Assembly (NCBI GenBank): GCA_018398575.1 | Contig: JAGTXZ010000009.1 | Location: forward strand, 310,001 to 374,000 | DNA from: Ampelomyces quisqualis | Taxonomy: Eukaryota > Ascomycota > Dothideomycetes > Pleosporales > Phaeosphaeriaceae | Direction: 5' to 3' | DNA length: 64,000 nucleotides | Shown: positions 10,983-21,615 of the stretch, one piece after another | Position numbering within the stretch: the stretch's first letter is position 1 | Layout of the letters: every line of letters starts with the position of its first letter | The notes under the pieces: model-generated | Seen by the model: the letters and a program-made list of their open reading frames with translations, nothing else | The model's database searches: none | Told to the model about the DNA's origin: nothing | Translations under genes and position numbers: made by a program

Positions 10983-11785
10983 ATAGAGCAGAAAGTTTCC
11001 TTTTTTCTGGATGGCCTGTGAGGCAATTAGATGATTTCTAGAGCACGGAATTGGCGCACTAGAAGGTGTGAAGTGGGCGAAGTGGGGTTCGGTGCAACGG
11101 TCCGCGGACTAACATTAACTAGTTTGTCTCGGGTACGGTGATACCATATTCCGACGCCATAACTTACGCCCAATATAAGTCCCCGGCGCACGTCCCCATA
11201 CCTCCGGTCGGCTTGGTGGCGCGGGTACGGAGTACATACTGCTAATTTGTTCGGCGCTTGCGAGGCACAGCTGGTTGGACATTTTCACCAACTATCCAAG
11301 CGACGTACCAGCGGCTTAGTAGTCAAGTAGGTAACTACCAGTGAATTCCCGCAGTTGCATGTTTCTATTAACTATTCTTGTCATCATAGCGGAGAATGTT
11401 TGCACGGTGGAGCACGACGAACTCCCTTGGAACTGACGTTTGAAAGCCAGCCGACTCGCAAGCAGAAAGATCAAAACTGGCCTACTCGGATAGACTGCAC
11501 GTATTTCTCAAGGCGGGATTAAGAATAAAGGTGTTGAGCCGAAGTATGTTGACTGCTAGTATCTAGTCGATGTGCAGTGATTCTGGGTACGCTGAGCGCA
11601 CGTCGCTTATCTAAATAGCTATTGATGTGGAAGACACGACGATTCCACGAACATAGGCAGCACAGCATTATGCATGCATCTCAACAACAATCGTCTTAAA
11701 AGTCGTGTCTGCATTCATGTACATCGTAACATAACCGAGTAGAGCTTTTGATCTTAACGCAGCCATAGTTGAGGTACCATGCTAT
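10983..11785. other. spacer, no gene seen
   Basis: About 800 nt between the F-box gene start and the methylcitrate synthase stop. Stop codons are frequent in all frames and no repeat or RNA gene is recognised. Confidence 0.6.
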
Positions 11786-13427
11786 TTATTTAGCACCGAC
11801 TTGGTCCAAAATACCCTGTAGGTTGATGGACTTAGGGCGCTCGATAGGCAGTCCCAACGCCCTGTCCCATATAAGTTGTGCAAGAGGACCTAGACCACGG
11901 CTGACTCCAAAGGTAGCGGTGTAGTAAAGAGTCTCCTTGAAGCCGTAGTGGTGGAACAGGACACCAGAGGACGAGTCGACGTTGGGGTAGGGGTTCTTTG
12001 TCTGCGAGATTTGTTAGTACTGCAGCAACATGCAAGTGAGAGATATTCCATACCTTTCCGTGCTCGGTAAGCACGCCTGAAGCAACTTCGGAGTTCTTCT
12101 TGACAAGCTGGTATACAGGGTTGGCTGCAATGTCTGGTCGCGCATCGGCAAAGTCCATGAGCGCTTCGAAACGCGGGTCGGGCTTCCTCAGCACAGCGTG
12201 GCCGTATCCGGGAATGACACGTCCGGATTTGAGCACGCTCCAGAGGAAGTCGTTGACGTCTTTCGCTGTGAACTTGGTGCCGACAGTCTTCTGCATGTCG
12301 AGGATGAAACGGAGCACCTCCTGCGCCGCGAGGCCGTGCAGTGGGCCAGCAAGACCTTGTAGACCAGCACTGTAGCTGAGGAAGGGGTCACTGAGCGCAG
12401 ATCCGACCAAGTGGGTGGCGTGCGCGGAGACATTACCACCCTCGTGGTCGCCGTGCAGAGCGAGGTACAATCGGAGAAGATCCTGGAAGCCCTCGTTCTC
12501 CTTGCCAGACTTGCCTAGCATAGCGGCGAAGTTGTATGCCCAATCTTGCTCAAGGTCAACTTTTGCTGGGAGAGCACCTCCACCGCGGTACGCGTTCTGG
12601 TAGATCTTTGCGGCGATGGTGGGGAGTTTGGCGAGCAGGCTGATGCTGTCATCGAATGTTGGCTCCCAGTAGTCAGCCTTGTTGATGCCCTTCTCGTATG
12701 CCTTTGCGAATTTCGACTCGTAGTTGAGCGCCGAGACGGCGCATGCGAACTGTGTCATTGGGTGGAGATCCTTGGGGAAGTCGTCGAGCATCTTCTCGAC
12801 GAACTTGGGGATACCGGCCTTTTCAGCAAGTTCTCGTGACAGAACACGGGTTTGTGATACTGAGGGAACCTCGCCGGTGAGTAGCAGCCAGAACATGGCT
12901 TCGGGAAGCATCTCGGTGCCGGAGGTGCCCTTGGGAAGCTCCTTTTGGCAGTCCTTGATGGTCTTGCCGTGGAATCGAATGCCCTCGTTAGCATCGAGGA
13001 CCGAACCTTCCCAGACCATGGCCTTGAGGCCTCTTCGCGGTGGTCAGATTGATACTTTCGTATCTGGCTGATGATTGCGTACCTCATTCCACCCAATGCA
13101 TTCTCGACCTTGACATCGCCGAGCTTCTTGTCGGCTTGGGCTTTGACTTTCTTCAAGAGCTCGCGCTTTGCGGGCAGAACCCTTTTGAAAGCCTCCTTTA
13201 GATCCGGCTCAGCGGAGGAAGAGTAGCTGCATGTCTGGACTGGGCAAACAAAGGGTTAACATGCTGCGATTTGGGTCCTGCACGGTCGATTGCGTACCGG
13301 AAGAAAGAGGACGAGCTGCAGAAGGCTGCAAATGTTTCAGTTAGCCTCTTGTGGGTTTTCCCGGTGTCTTGAAGCATACGGTCGCTGCGCGCAGAGCGCG
13401 TGAAGCTGTTCGAGCACTGAGCGCCAT
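11786..13427 (-). CDS. mcsA: 2-methylcitrate synthase, mitochondrial
   Basis: Five exons: 13427-13380, 13325-13298, 13239-13083, 13032-12054 and 12001-11786, giving 475 aa. All joins are in phase. The N-terminus (MALSARTASRALRAAT) is a mitochondrial presequence. Citrate-synthase-fold active-site segments are present: HGDHEGGNVSAH, GPLHGLAAQE, GYGHAVLRKPDPR and the late NVDSSSG. Fungal methylcitrate synthases and citrate synthases are close paralogues. The stretch EGIRFHGKTIKDCQKELP and the C-terminus GLPIERPKSINLQG match what I recall of methylcitrate synthase better than citrate synthase, whose C-terminus usually reads GAPIERPKS. The enzyme condenses propionyl-CoA with oxaloacetate. Its divergent neighbour is the lyase of the same cycle. 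Residual doubt: it could be the housekeeping citrate synthase. Confidence 0.87.
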
Positions 13428-13862
13428 GCTTAGTTATGGAGGGGTAGCTGGGGTGCTGGGGTAAGGATTGCGGGGCAAACAGGTGTTCCTGACACTTTAG
13501 CTACGACAGCGACCTGTAGGTGACCGGAGCTTGAATGTCTTCACAACCTGTGTCGGCCAGCTTATCAGAAGCTGGAGCAAGGGAGAGAAATACCACGGCA
13601 ACTCTCGGCGGTCAACATTGACGAGGCACGCCTAACGCCGTAACCCGCGTGCCCGCTGCGAGCGCGACGTCAGGCTGCCGAGGAGCGCTGCAACAGGACT
13701 AGCGCTCGTTTACCCTCGGCTTGTTCGGGAGTGAGGAGAAGCAATGCCGCAGAGCACCATGGATCTACACAGTAATGCGCACGAGGACCGCTGCCACAGT
13801 TTCTCGAGGCAGAGACAGTGGGCGCTGCTGGCTGGGGCTGCACTCTTCACCCCACACTCGCA
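13428..13862. promoter_or_regulatory. shared divergent promoter of the methylcitrate pair
   Basis: The 435 nt between the two start codons must contain both promoters, because the genes are transcribed away from each other. A common regulator is a reasonable inference, but no specific operator was identified by eye. Confidence 0.6.
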
Positions 13863-15759
13863 ATGCTGCGCACCGTGTCTCGCTGCGTGGCGCGAACAGC
13901 CAGCCGAACGCCACAGCTCCTGCGCCCGCTCTCCACCACCGCACCCCGCATGACCAGCGCCCCGCCCCAAGCCGTGAACCCTCCAGGATCGACGGCACTG
14001 CCCGGGGACGCCTTCCAGCTGCTGCCCGAAGCATCCAAAGCAGGCCAGGCAGAAGATGCCCTCTTCGACGAGCAGGTGCGGGCCGTCAAGCACTGGTGGG
14101 CCTCGCCGCGGTACAAGGGCATCAAGCGACCGTACTCGGCCGAGGATGTCGTGACCAAGCGCGGCGCCCTACCGCAGTCGTACCCCAGCTCGTTGATGGC
14201 GCGGAAGCTCTTCAACCTGCTCGAAGAGAAGGCTGCAAAGGGCGAGCCCGTGCACACCAGTGCGTCCACTCTAGACCCCATAGCTCGTGCAATGACTGAT
14301 CATGCCATCTCAAACTGCAGTGGGCGCCATTGACCCCATTCAAATGACCCAGCAAGCCCCGAACCAACAAGTGCTCTACATCTCGGGATGGGCATGTTCG
14401 TCCGTCCTCACCACCACCAACGAGGTCTCCGCCGACTTTGGTGACTACCCCTACAACACCGTCCCGAACCAGGTCCAACGCATGTTCAAGGCACAGCAAC
14501 TCCATGACCGCAAGAACTGGGACAACAGGCGCAAGATGAGCCCAGACGAGCGGGCAAAGACACCATATCTGGATTACATGCGCCCCATCATTGCTGATGG
14601 TGATACTGGGTACGTTGCTCGTCAACCTGGATAGCATTGTCACACTGATCATTTTCTTAGCCACGGAGGTCTCTCAGCAGTCATCAAGCTCGCAAAGCTC
14701 TTTGCCGAGAACGGTGCCGCAGGCGTACACTTCGAAGACCAGCTCCACGGCGGCAAGAAGTGCGGACATCTCGCAGGAAAGGTTCTGGTTCCTGTTGGCG
14801 ACCACATCAACCGCCTCGTTGCAGCACGCTTCCAGTGGGACATGATGGGCTGTGAAAACCTCGTCATTGCCCGAACAGACTCGGAAAGCGGCAAACTCAT
14901 CTCCAGTGCCGTCGACGTGCGAGATCACGAGTTCATAAAGGGTGTTACCGAGGACTTGGAACCCCTCGCCGAGACATTACAGAACATGGAAGCAGCGGGC
15001 GCGCCTGGCAAGGAGATCGACGCCTACGAAGCGGCGTGGGTCAGGAAGCACAAGCTTGTCACGTTCGACGAAGCGGTTGTCCAACACCTCGAAAAGGAGG
15101 GCGCATCGAAATCCACCATCGACGAATACCTCGCCGAAATACGATCGAACCCAGACTTCTCCCTCATCAAGCGCAGGAAGGTCGCTAAAAAATACACTAC
15201 ATCACCCACCTACTTCAACTGGGACATCCCCCGCACACGCGAAGGTTTCTACCACTACAAAGCCGGTATGGAAGCCGCTACAAAACGCGGCAAAGAATTC
15301 GCGCCCTACGCCGACCTCCTTTGGGTCGAGACCGGCGACCCAAGCGTCGAGAAAGCCGCCCAATTCGCCGGCGAAATCAGACAACAACACCCGGGCAAGA
15401 AATTTGTATACAACCTTTCCCCCTCGTTCAATTGGATGGGCCAAGGGTTCAGCGAAGAAGCGCTCAAGAACTTTGTCTGGGATCTGGCCAAGCATGGGTT
15501 TGTGTTCCAGCTTATTTCGCTCGCTGGTATTCACTCCACTGCGACGATTACATGCGAATTGTCGAGAGCATTCAAGGATGAGGGCATGCTTGCCTATGTC
15601 AAATTGGTGCAAGCGAGGGAAAAGGAAATTGGATGCGATGTTCTCACGCATCAGAAGTGGAGTGGAGCAGGATACATTGATGGTATTCTTGGAGCGATCC
15701 AGAGCGGAAGTTCAGGAAGTAAGAGCATGGGCGAAGGGAATACCGAAACAGGATTCTAG
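13863..15759 (+). CDS. mclA: 2-methylisocitrate lyase, mitochondrial
   Basis: Three exons: 13863-14259, 14321-14609 and 14661-15759, giving 594 aa. It starts at MLRTVSRCVARTASRT, a classical mitochondrial targeting peptide; a GTG-initiated extension upstream was rejected. The catalytic motif is KKCGHLAGKVLVP (nucleophile Cys263). Isocitrate lyases usually have Met-Ala or Met-Gly after KKCGH, whereas Leu-Ala and the following RFQWDMMGCENLVIARTDSE fit the methylisocitrate lyase branch. The substrate-loop motif SLAGIHSTA is also present. It cleaves 2-methylisocitrate to pyruvate and succinate, the last step of propionyl-CoA removal. Divergent from the synthase gene on its left; convergent with the methyltransferase on its right (101 nt gap). 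Confidence 0.9.
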
Positions 15760-15860
15760 AGGTAGTTTTTGTCCAAGTCAAATAATCAAAATTTCTACAG
15801 CCAAAGCTCAATTTCCAAGTCTATCCATTCAGTCTGAATCTTTTTGTCAAATCGTGGCTT

Positions 15861-16939
15861 CTACAACTCGCTCTTCTCGCCACTCTCAAAGGGTCTCCGC
15901 CCCCGAGCAAATAGAATCGTGCGCCACAACTTCTTCCCTGCGAATTCCATGTAAACCCGCTCGTCCATTGTGATGACATCAACATCGACGAATCCCGCTT
16001 CCGTGAAGAAGTCCTTGACTCCTTGAACAGAGAAATGCGGCACGACCACCGACTCGGCCATTTTCTTCTTCAACTCCAGTGACGACTCGTCGACATGGTG
16101 CGTCCTGTCTCCCTGTCCGTCGTGGTGGTGGGCATGATGCTCGTGAGAGTGGCCATGTCCATGCCCAAGTCCATGAGAATGAACAGCATGATTCCCCTCA
16201 CTCCCCTGCACAGCCTCCCCCTCCTCATCAGCCAACATATCCCCCCCCTCGACAAAATCACTAATCACCAACACCCCGCCAGGCCGCAACCGCTCCTTCA
16301 ACCGCCGCGCGCTACGCACCACCTCCGGGAAATGATGGAATCCAAACCCCACCGTCACAATGTCGAAATCCCACCACTCCCGCGCCGAAAACCCCTCGCC
16401 CGAAACCTCCCTCTCGTCCAATAAATCCCCTTGCACTGCACGCACTCTCCCCTCCCCCTCCAGCCCCGCTGCTTCCACGCCCAAAGTATACGCCGCGACC
16501 ATGGCGCGCGAAATATCAATCCCTCTCGCCACACTGACATGGGGCGCGAAGATCTACCCCTCCGTCAGCCTCGCTCTCCTCCTGCACTCTTGTTCCGGAA
16601 AATAGATACGCGCGTGGGGAAAAGAAGAAAAAAGGAAAAATAAAAGGGGGGGGGGGGCTGGCTTACGCGCGTCATCAACCCCGTTCCGCACGCGTAGTCG
16701 AGTAACTTTACGTCGGCGGCAGTGGTGTTGGTGTTGGTGTTGGCCAAGGGGATGCCGATCCAGTTGAGTCGCGAGCGGAGGGTGCGAGTGACTTGTGCGT
16801 TTACTTTTGCGAACCAGGGCTTGGAGTCGTAGGAGTTGGATATGGCGCTTGGGGAGTTGTTAGTGGATGGTAGGTAGGTTTTGTGGGGAGACTGGACGGA
16901 CTCAAAGTACCTGCGGTTCGCGGCTGCGAGGGTGGACAT
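15861..16939 (-). CDS. class I SAM-dependent methyltransferase with His-rich insert
   Basis: Two exons, 16939-16667 and 16553-15861, about 322 aa. SAM-binding motif I is LLDYACGTGLMTR, lying exactly at the splice junction; motif II region GIDIS follows in exon 2. Later come VQGDLLDE, FDIVTVGFGFHHF and LRPGGVLVISDF, the usual order in this fold. An insert near residues 215-240 is strikingly histidine-rich (HSHGLGHGHGHSHEHHAHHH), which suggests metal binding or a disordered loop. The 113-nt intron carries a 12-G run. The substrate is unknown. Confidence 0.85.
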
Positions 16940-17574
16940 GGTGAGTGTTGTTGTTGTTGTGGAAATGGTCGTTGAGTAGATTGATACAAGTGTGTTGGGT
17001 GTGTGGTTGTAGATGTGATGAGTTGATGGGAGTGTGGTTGTTTCTTTCTGGACAAAAAACTTTCATGTTATATAGCCTGTGGAGTAGTGGTGAAGGTAGT
17101 TCGAAGTCGCCGATGTCTCCGTCGGAGACATTTCGCACCAATCTTGTCATTGGCTGCAACGGCATATATGTGCCAAATGCGGTAGGCATTTTCGTAAGCA
17201 TTTCGGACACATAGGAAGTGCGGTGAAACCATTCGTTTTATGAGTCACATGAAATTCATCCCAAGGTGTCATGACGGTCGTTTTCCATGGTCAATGCATC
17301 CATGCATGAGCTGCTGGCTCGGAGACATTACTGTCATAAGAGCACTCAACTACCATTCTTTCCGCAAATAAAGCTCCGCAAAAGCTGCGGGAGCAACGAC
17401 AGCGGGCGTTTTGTGAATATTTCACCACTCCATTGCACGACCTTTGGGAGAAGATTGCCCCAGGCATGTAATGATGGAACTGGGCTGTTCTCGAGCAAAT
17501 AACATGATTCTCATGAAACACATCGAAACGTCATCAATCATCGGGCTTTCAATGTAGTTTTCGACGCGCGAGAT
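16940..17574. other. spacer, no gene seen
   Basis: Promoter region of the methyltransferase plus the TYW3 3' flank. It includes GTTGTTGTTG-type simple sequence near 16945-16960. Confidence 0.6.
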
Positions 17575-18540
17575 TCATCCAAAAATTTCATCCAGACCAT
17601 CGCCGTCCACTACATTACTCTCTGGTGCATCGCTCGCTTGTTCACCATTGGCCTGGAGTGCTTTTCGGCGTGCAAGGCCCTCTTCTCTTTTCCGTTGCCT
17701 TCGTGTGTCGGCATCTTCCCACTCCACCTTATTTGATTTACCCGTGGGCAGAGCTGACTGACTGAAGGCGTCCATGAGTGCTTTCCGAAACCGTGCTATG
17801 CGCTCGGTATTGATCCTAAAGCGGTCGTTCGCAATAGCAAGCAGAGTTCGCAGGTACTTTTCGTCCACGAGCGGGATGTTTCGACCATGCTCATCTTGGT
17901 ATCCAATGATAGAATCGAATGAGTAGCCAGTTGAGCGAACTGCCACCAGGGGGGTCGACTCTCCGCTCTTGGTCCCACTCAAGCTCACTGCACCACTCTC
18001 GCGAAAGCCAGCACTCAGGGCTGCAGTGAGCGTTTGCTGAGCATAAGCTGTTGATGCAGTCAAGATGTGCAAAATCTGCCAGGGTCAGGGCGAGGTCGAT
18101 ACTGCTGGCGTCGAGCTTACCATCGGCTCGAATTTGAGATGTATGTAACGGCTGTTGACTCCAAGTACTTCATCAATCTGTGAATCGATTCCATCGAAAC
18201 CGAATTTTGCTGCAAGACGTGTGGTCGGCCCTTCCACTGGAGCATGAGATATGAACAGCCAAGCACCTCCTCCGCCTTTGCCCCCTGGCCCTGCACGCGA
18301 TTCACTACTTTCATTATTCCGTGCATCTTCGGTACCCGACTTGCGCCCTTCCAGGAACACGCTTATCCGTCCGGAGCAGCTACTGGTTGTGACAAGGCCT
18401 TGGAGAGTGTTGATCTCGTCAATCAATTCGCGAATTGGCTCGTCGACAGACCCTTTCGGCGACAGATCATGATAATCACCTTCGGGAGTATCAAGTTGCT
18501 CAAGGATGTTTTGCTTGCGGGTTTCGAAGCGGGTTGTCAT
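17575..18540 (-). CDS. TYW3: tRNA wybutosine-synthesizing protein 3
   Basis: Two exons, 18540-18121 and 18075-17575, with a 45-nt intron; 306 aa. The N-terminal family core is FETRKQNILEQLD, then DLSPKGSVDEPIRELIDEIN, then the signature VTTSSCSGRISVFLEG. Later AWLFISHAPV and the post-splice ILHILTASTAYAQQTL fit the C-terminal half. TYW3 methylates the yW-86 intermediate during wybutosine formation at G37 of tRNA-Phe, using SAM. Start set at MTTRFETRK; the frame is open to 18669, which would add about 43 poorly conserved residues. Divergent from the DUF2461 gene with 177 nt between starts. Confidence 0.9.
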
Positions 18541-18717
18541 GGCGGAAGGAAACTTTCCTAGGAGGGGTTTTGATGCGCCTGAGGACGTGCGACTGCCAGT
18601 CGCGACCGCGTCATCGGCGTTCAAAAGTGATCCGTGCTTCAGGTCACAACTATCCCCTACAACTGCCAAACAACGTTGAAAAATAGCACAGCAGCTTGGA
18701 CATTCTGTGTTCTCATC

Positions 18718-21615
18718 ATGCCTCGAAAATCGACCAACAAAGCTCCTGTTTCCACTTCTCGAAGTTCATCTAAACGACCAGCGCAAGACACACCTACGCG
18801 ACAGTCCAAACGAGCGAAGGCGACGGCGAGAAAGTCCTACGCCGAGTCGGGTCCGGACGACGACGAAGATGAAACCAAGAAGCTGTCGATAAAATCTGAC
18901 GAAGATGAAGTTTCCGAAGCTTCAGACTTGGACGAAGCAAGCGACGTGGACCCATCCTCGGAATCAGAACAGGAACAAGCAGCCACGAGCGAGGAAGACG
19001 ACAAGCCCAACAAACGTACGCCTCGTGGCAGAGCGATAAAGAAAAGCCTACCGTTACGTAGCAAAAAGGGAGATGAAGAAGAAGAACTTTGGAAGTCAGG
19101 TGCGAAGTTGGCTCCTGGTACAAAGGTCATTATCAAGAAGCCCAAGGCTCGTGAAGCTGGCGATACGCCATTCACAGACGACACCATCCACCCGAACACG
19201 ATGCTGTTTCTCAAAGACCTAGCGGCGAATAATGATCGTCAATGGCTCAAACGTAGGTCCAGTTGATTTCCAAATCTCGGAGGCATCGCAAGTTGATCAA
19301 TTCTCCCCCCTATCTGGCCATCACTCGCTCCGCGGAAATACTGGCACCTGCTGCATCGCTGCCACTTTCACGGTACTTATTTCGACTCGACACTGACTTC
19401 AATCGTCTCAGTGCATGATCCGGATTTCCGCGCCTCGTTCGACGATTTCAGCACGTTCACCGAGAAGGTTACAGAGAAGGTGGTGGAAGCTGACGAAACG
19501 ATTCCCGAGTTACCAGTGAAAGACGTGGTAAGTCTAGTCGCACTTTTTCGGACATGGTCACGAGCTAACGTACTAGATTTATCGTATATATCGCGGTGAG
19601 CCCATACCCAAGCCTGAGCTCGAGCTTGAGGCTAACAGTAGTAGATGTGCGCTTTTCCAAAGACCCGACTCCCTACAAGACCTACTTTTCGGCCGCCTGG
19701 TCCAGAACCGGACGGAAAGGTCCGTATGCCCATTACTACATCCAGATACAACCGAACGGTGGTAGCTTCGTCGGTAAGTTTGCGTCTTCCCTTGCATTGC
19801 ACGAGAACACGCCACATGCATATCGTTCTCGCCGAGTTGCATAAACTCCTGAACCCCTGCTGCTGATACGGCCTGTGTACTACACAAAGTGCGGGGACGC
19901 TTGAGCTGGCCACTACGATTGAGAGTCTCAATGTTCGCCGAGGAACATGTCGTGCTGCACGAGATAGCAGAAACTAGCCATGAGGTAGCGAACAAGCAGG
20001 TGAGAACGAGCAGGTGACGTCTTGGGCTCTGCAAGTTGGGCAGCTGCACGACATCGTTGCGCGCAAATGATCGAGCGTCGCAATCTGCTCTGACCTGCGC
20101 CGTGGAAGCGCCTCGTCTATGCAGCAAGCGGTCTTGCAAATGTCTGTCAGCGGCACTGTTATGGACCGCAGTAGTTGGGGACAGGCTCATCGGTGAGGCT
20201 GATGCCTCATCGCTGACAGCTCGTCTTTTCGAAACGCTCCTCCCGCAGACATACATCCATCGCGCAGTCTTGACGTAAACACTTTGGAGTACGGTCAAGG
20301 TCACCAGTATTGCCTTGAACAAATGCCGACACCAGCGCTTTAGTGAGCAATTGAGGAACTGCAATGCCGGATAGCCGCCCTTCGTCTTCTCCGTGCAGAG
20401 CCTTGAGATGGAGACGTCGGTTTGGGAAAGGCTTTGCTATCCATTTTGACCGTCTGATACTGGACTACACACTCCGCAGGCGGTGTAACTCGAGGAAGCG
20501 ACAGGCTATACTCACGTTGCATTTTCCAACGATGAGGCACACTTTCGCAGATGGCTGGCTGGCGTCAACGCCTTTGAGACTCTCACCCAAGCAGTCCAGA
20601 CTCGCTAATGTGGAACAGGAGGTGGGTTTTGGCAGCCCGAAGCCGTAACTCTTGCCAAACTGCGGCACGATATTGATCGCAAGCCGCATAAAATAAAGCA
20701 GGCATTGCAGCATCCCTTAGTTCGTAAGGCGTTTCTGAACAAAAGCGAGGACACCGAGAAGGGTGCGGTACGAGCTTTCGTGAATCTGGCGTCAAACAAG
20801 TCCAACGCCTTGAAGAGACATCCAAAGGCAAGTCTATGCAGGATCGAGGGGTTTCGCCTTAGACACCCGATTTTAGAAATTCCTCCTTTACAGTCAGGCC
20901 ATATCTCACAAGCTGAAATTGCCTCTGGGGAAAGAATTGGCGCGAGTGTGTAGACTGATGCAGTTTTGGAGCTGAGCACGCCACATTGAAGCCAGTAATG
21001 CTTGGGATCCACACGTTTCGCCATTTCTGTATGACGGTGCTGACATTCCATCCTAGGGATACGATCAAAATCACAAAGACATTGACCTGCTTCGACTTCG
21101 CAATTTCACACTCGGCCAAAAGCTGCGTGACGACGAAGTGGTCGGAACGGGCGGCCTGGACCGCATAGCAGAGCTGGTAGCTTGCATGGTTCCATTCGTA
21201 AGTTTGCGCACTCTCCCCTCACGAAGCAGTCCGGAGTCGTATGTGGTTCCGGGACGATTGCGGCGCTTCACCATGGACACATTGACGGCTTGCAAGAAGG
21301 GGTGTCCTTGTCTGCATGTGCGAGAGGGGCACGGCGCACCACACTTTGCTGCCGCTCAGAGTATGTGTTGGCAGTGCAGCAGACCAAGCATAATTCACCG
21401 ATGGGCCATGGCTGGTGGCTGGATTGACGGGTAGACACGCTACGGCGGGTTCGGTGGCTCCTGTGGAGGAATGACAAGGCAGATTGCGATAGCCACGAGA
21501 CTAACGAGCCGGACAGATTACATACTTGAACAGTGTAGTCATGCCCGACGAAGAGCCTTCCGACTCGAGCGAAGAGGACTCGAGCGCGACTGCACACGAG
21601 GAGGAGGCGGACTGA
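18718..21615 (+). CDS. DUF2461 family protein
   Basis: Seven exons: 18718-19252, 19412-19527, 19577-19595 (19 nt), 19645-19773, 20619-20827, 21057-21197 and 21517-21615; 415 aa, all joins in phase. The first 150 residues are a charged, nuclear-looking tail with KRAKATARK and long acidic runs. The DUF2461 domain then reads TMLFLKDLAANNDRQWLK|LHDPDFR, IYRIYRDVRFSKDPTPYKTY, FSAAWSRTGRKGPYAHYYIQ, GGFWQPEA, and finally LLRLRNFTLGQKL. The domain's biochemical role is not known. Intron 5 is GC-AG (AAG|GCAAGT). Introns 4, 5 and 6 are 845, 229 and 319 nt, much longer than elsewhere in the window. The acidic tail DEEPSDSSEEDSS ends the protein. Confidence 0.85.

Noticed and set aside
14942..15973. 343-codon plus-strand frame
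   Set aside because: Out-of-frame shadow of exon 3 of the methylisocitrate lyase.
19579..20364. 261-codon minus-strand frame in the long DUF2461 intron
   Set aside because: No motif and overlaps two exons of the plus-strand gene; kept only as an observation in the intron finding.
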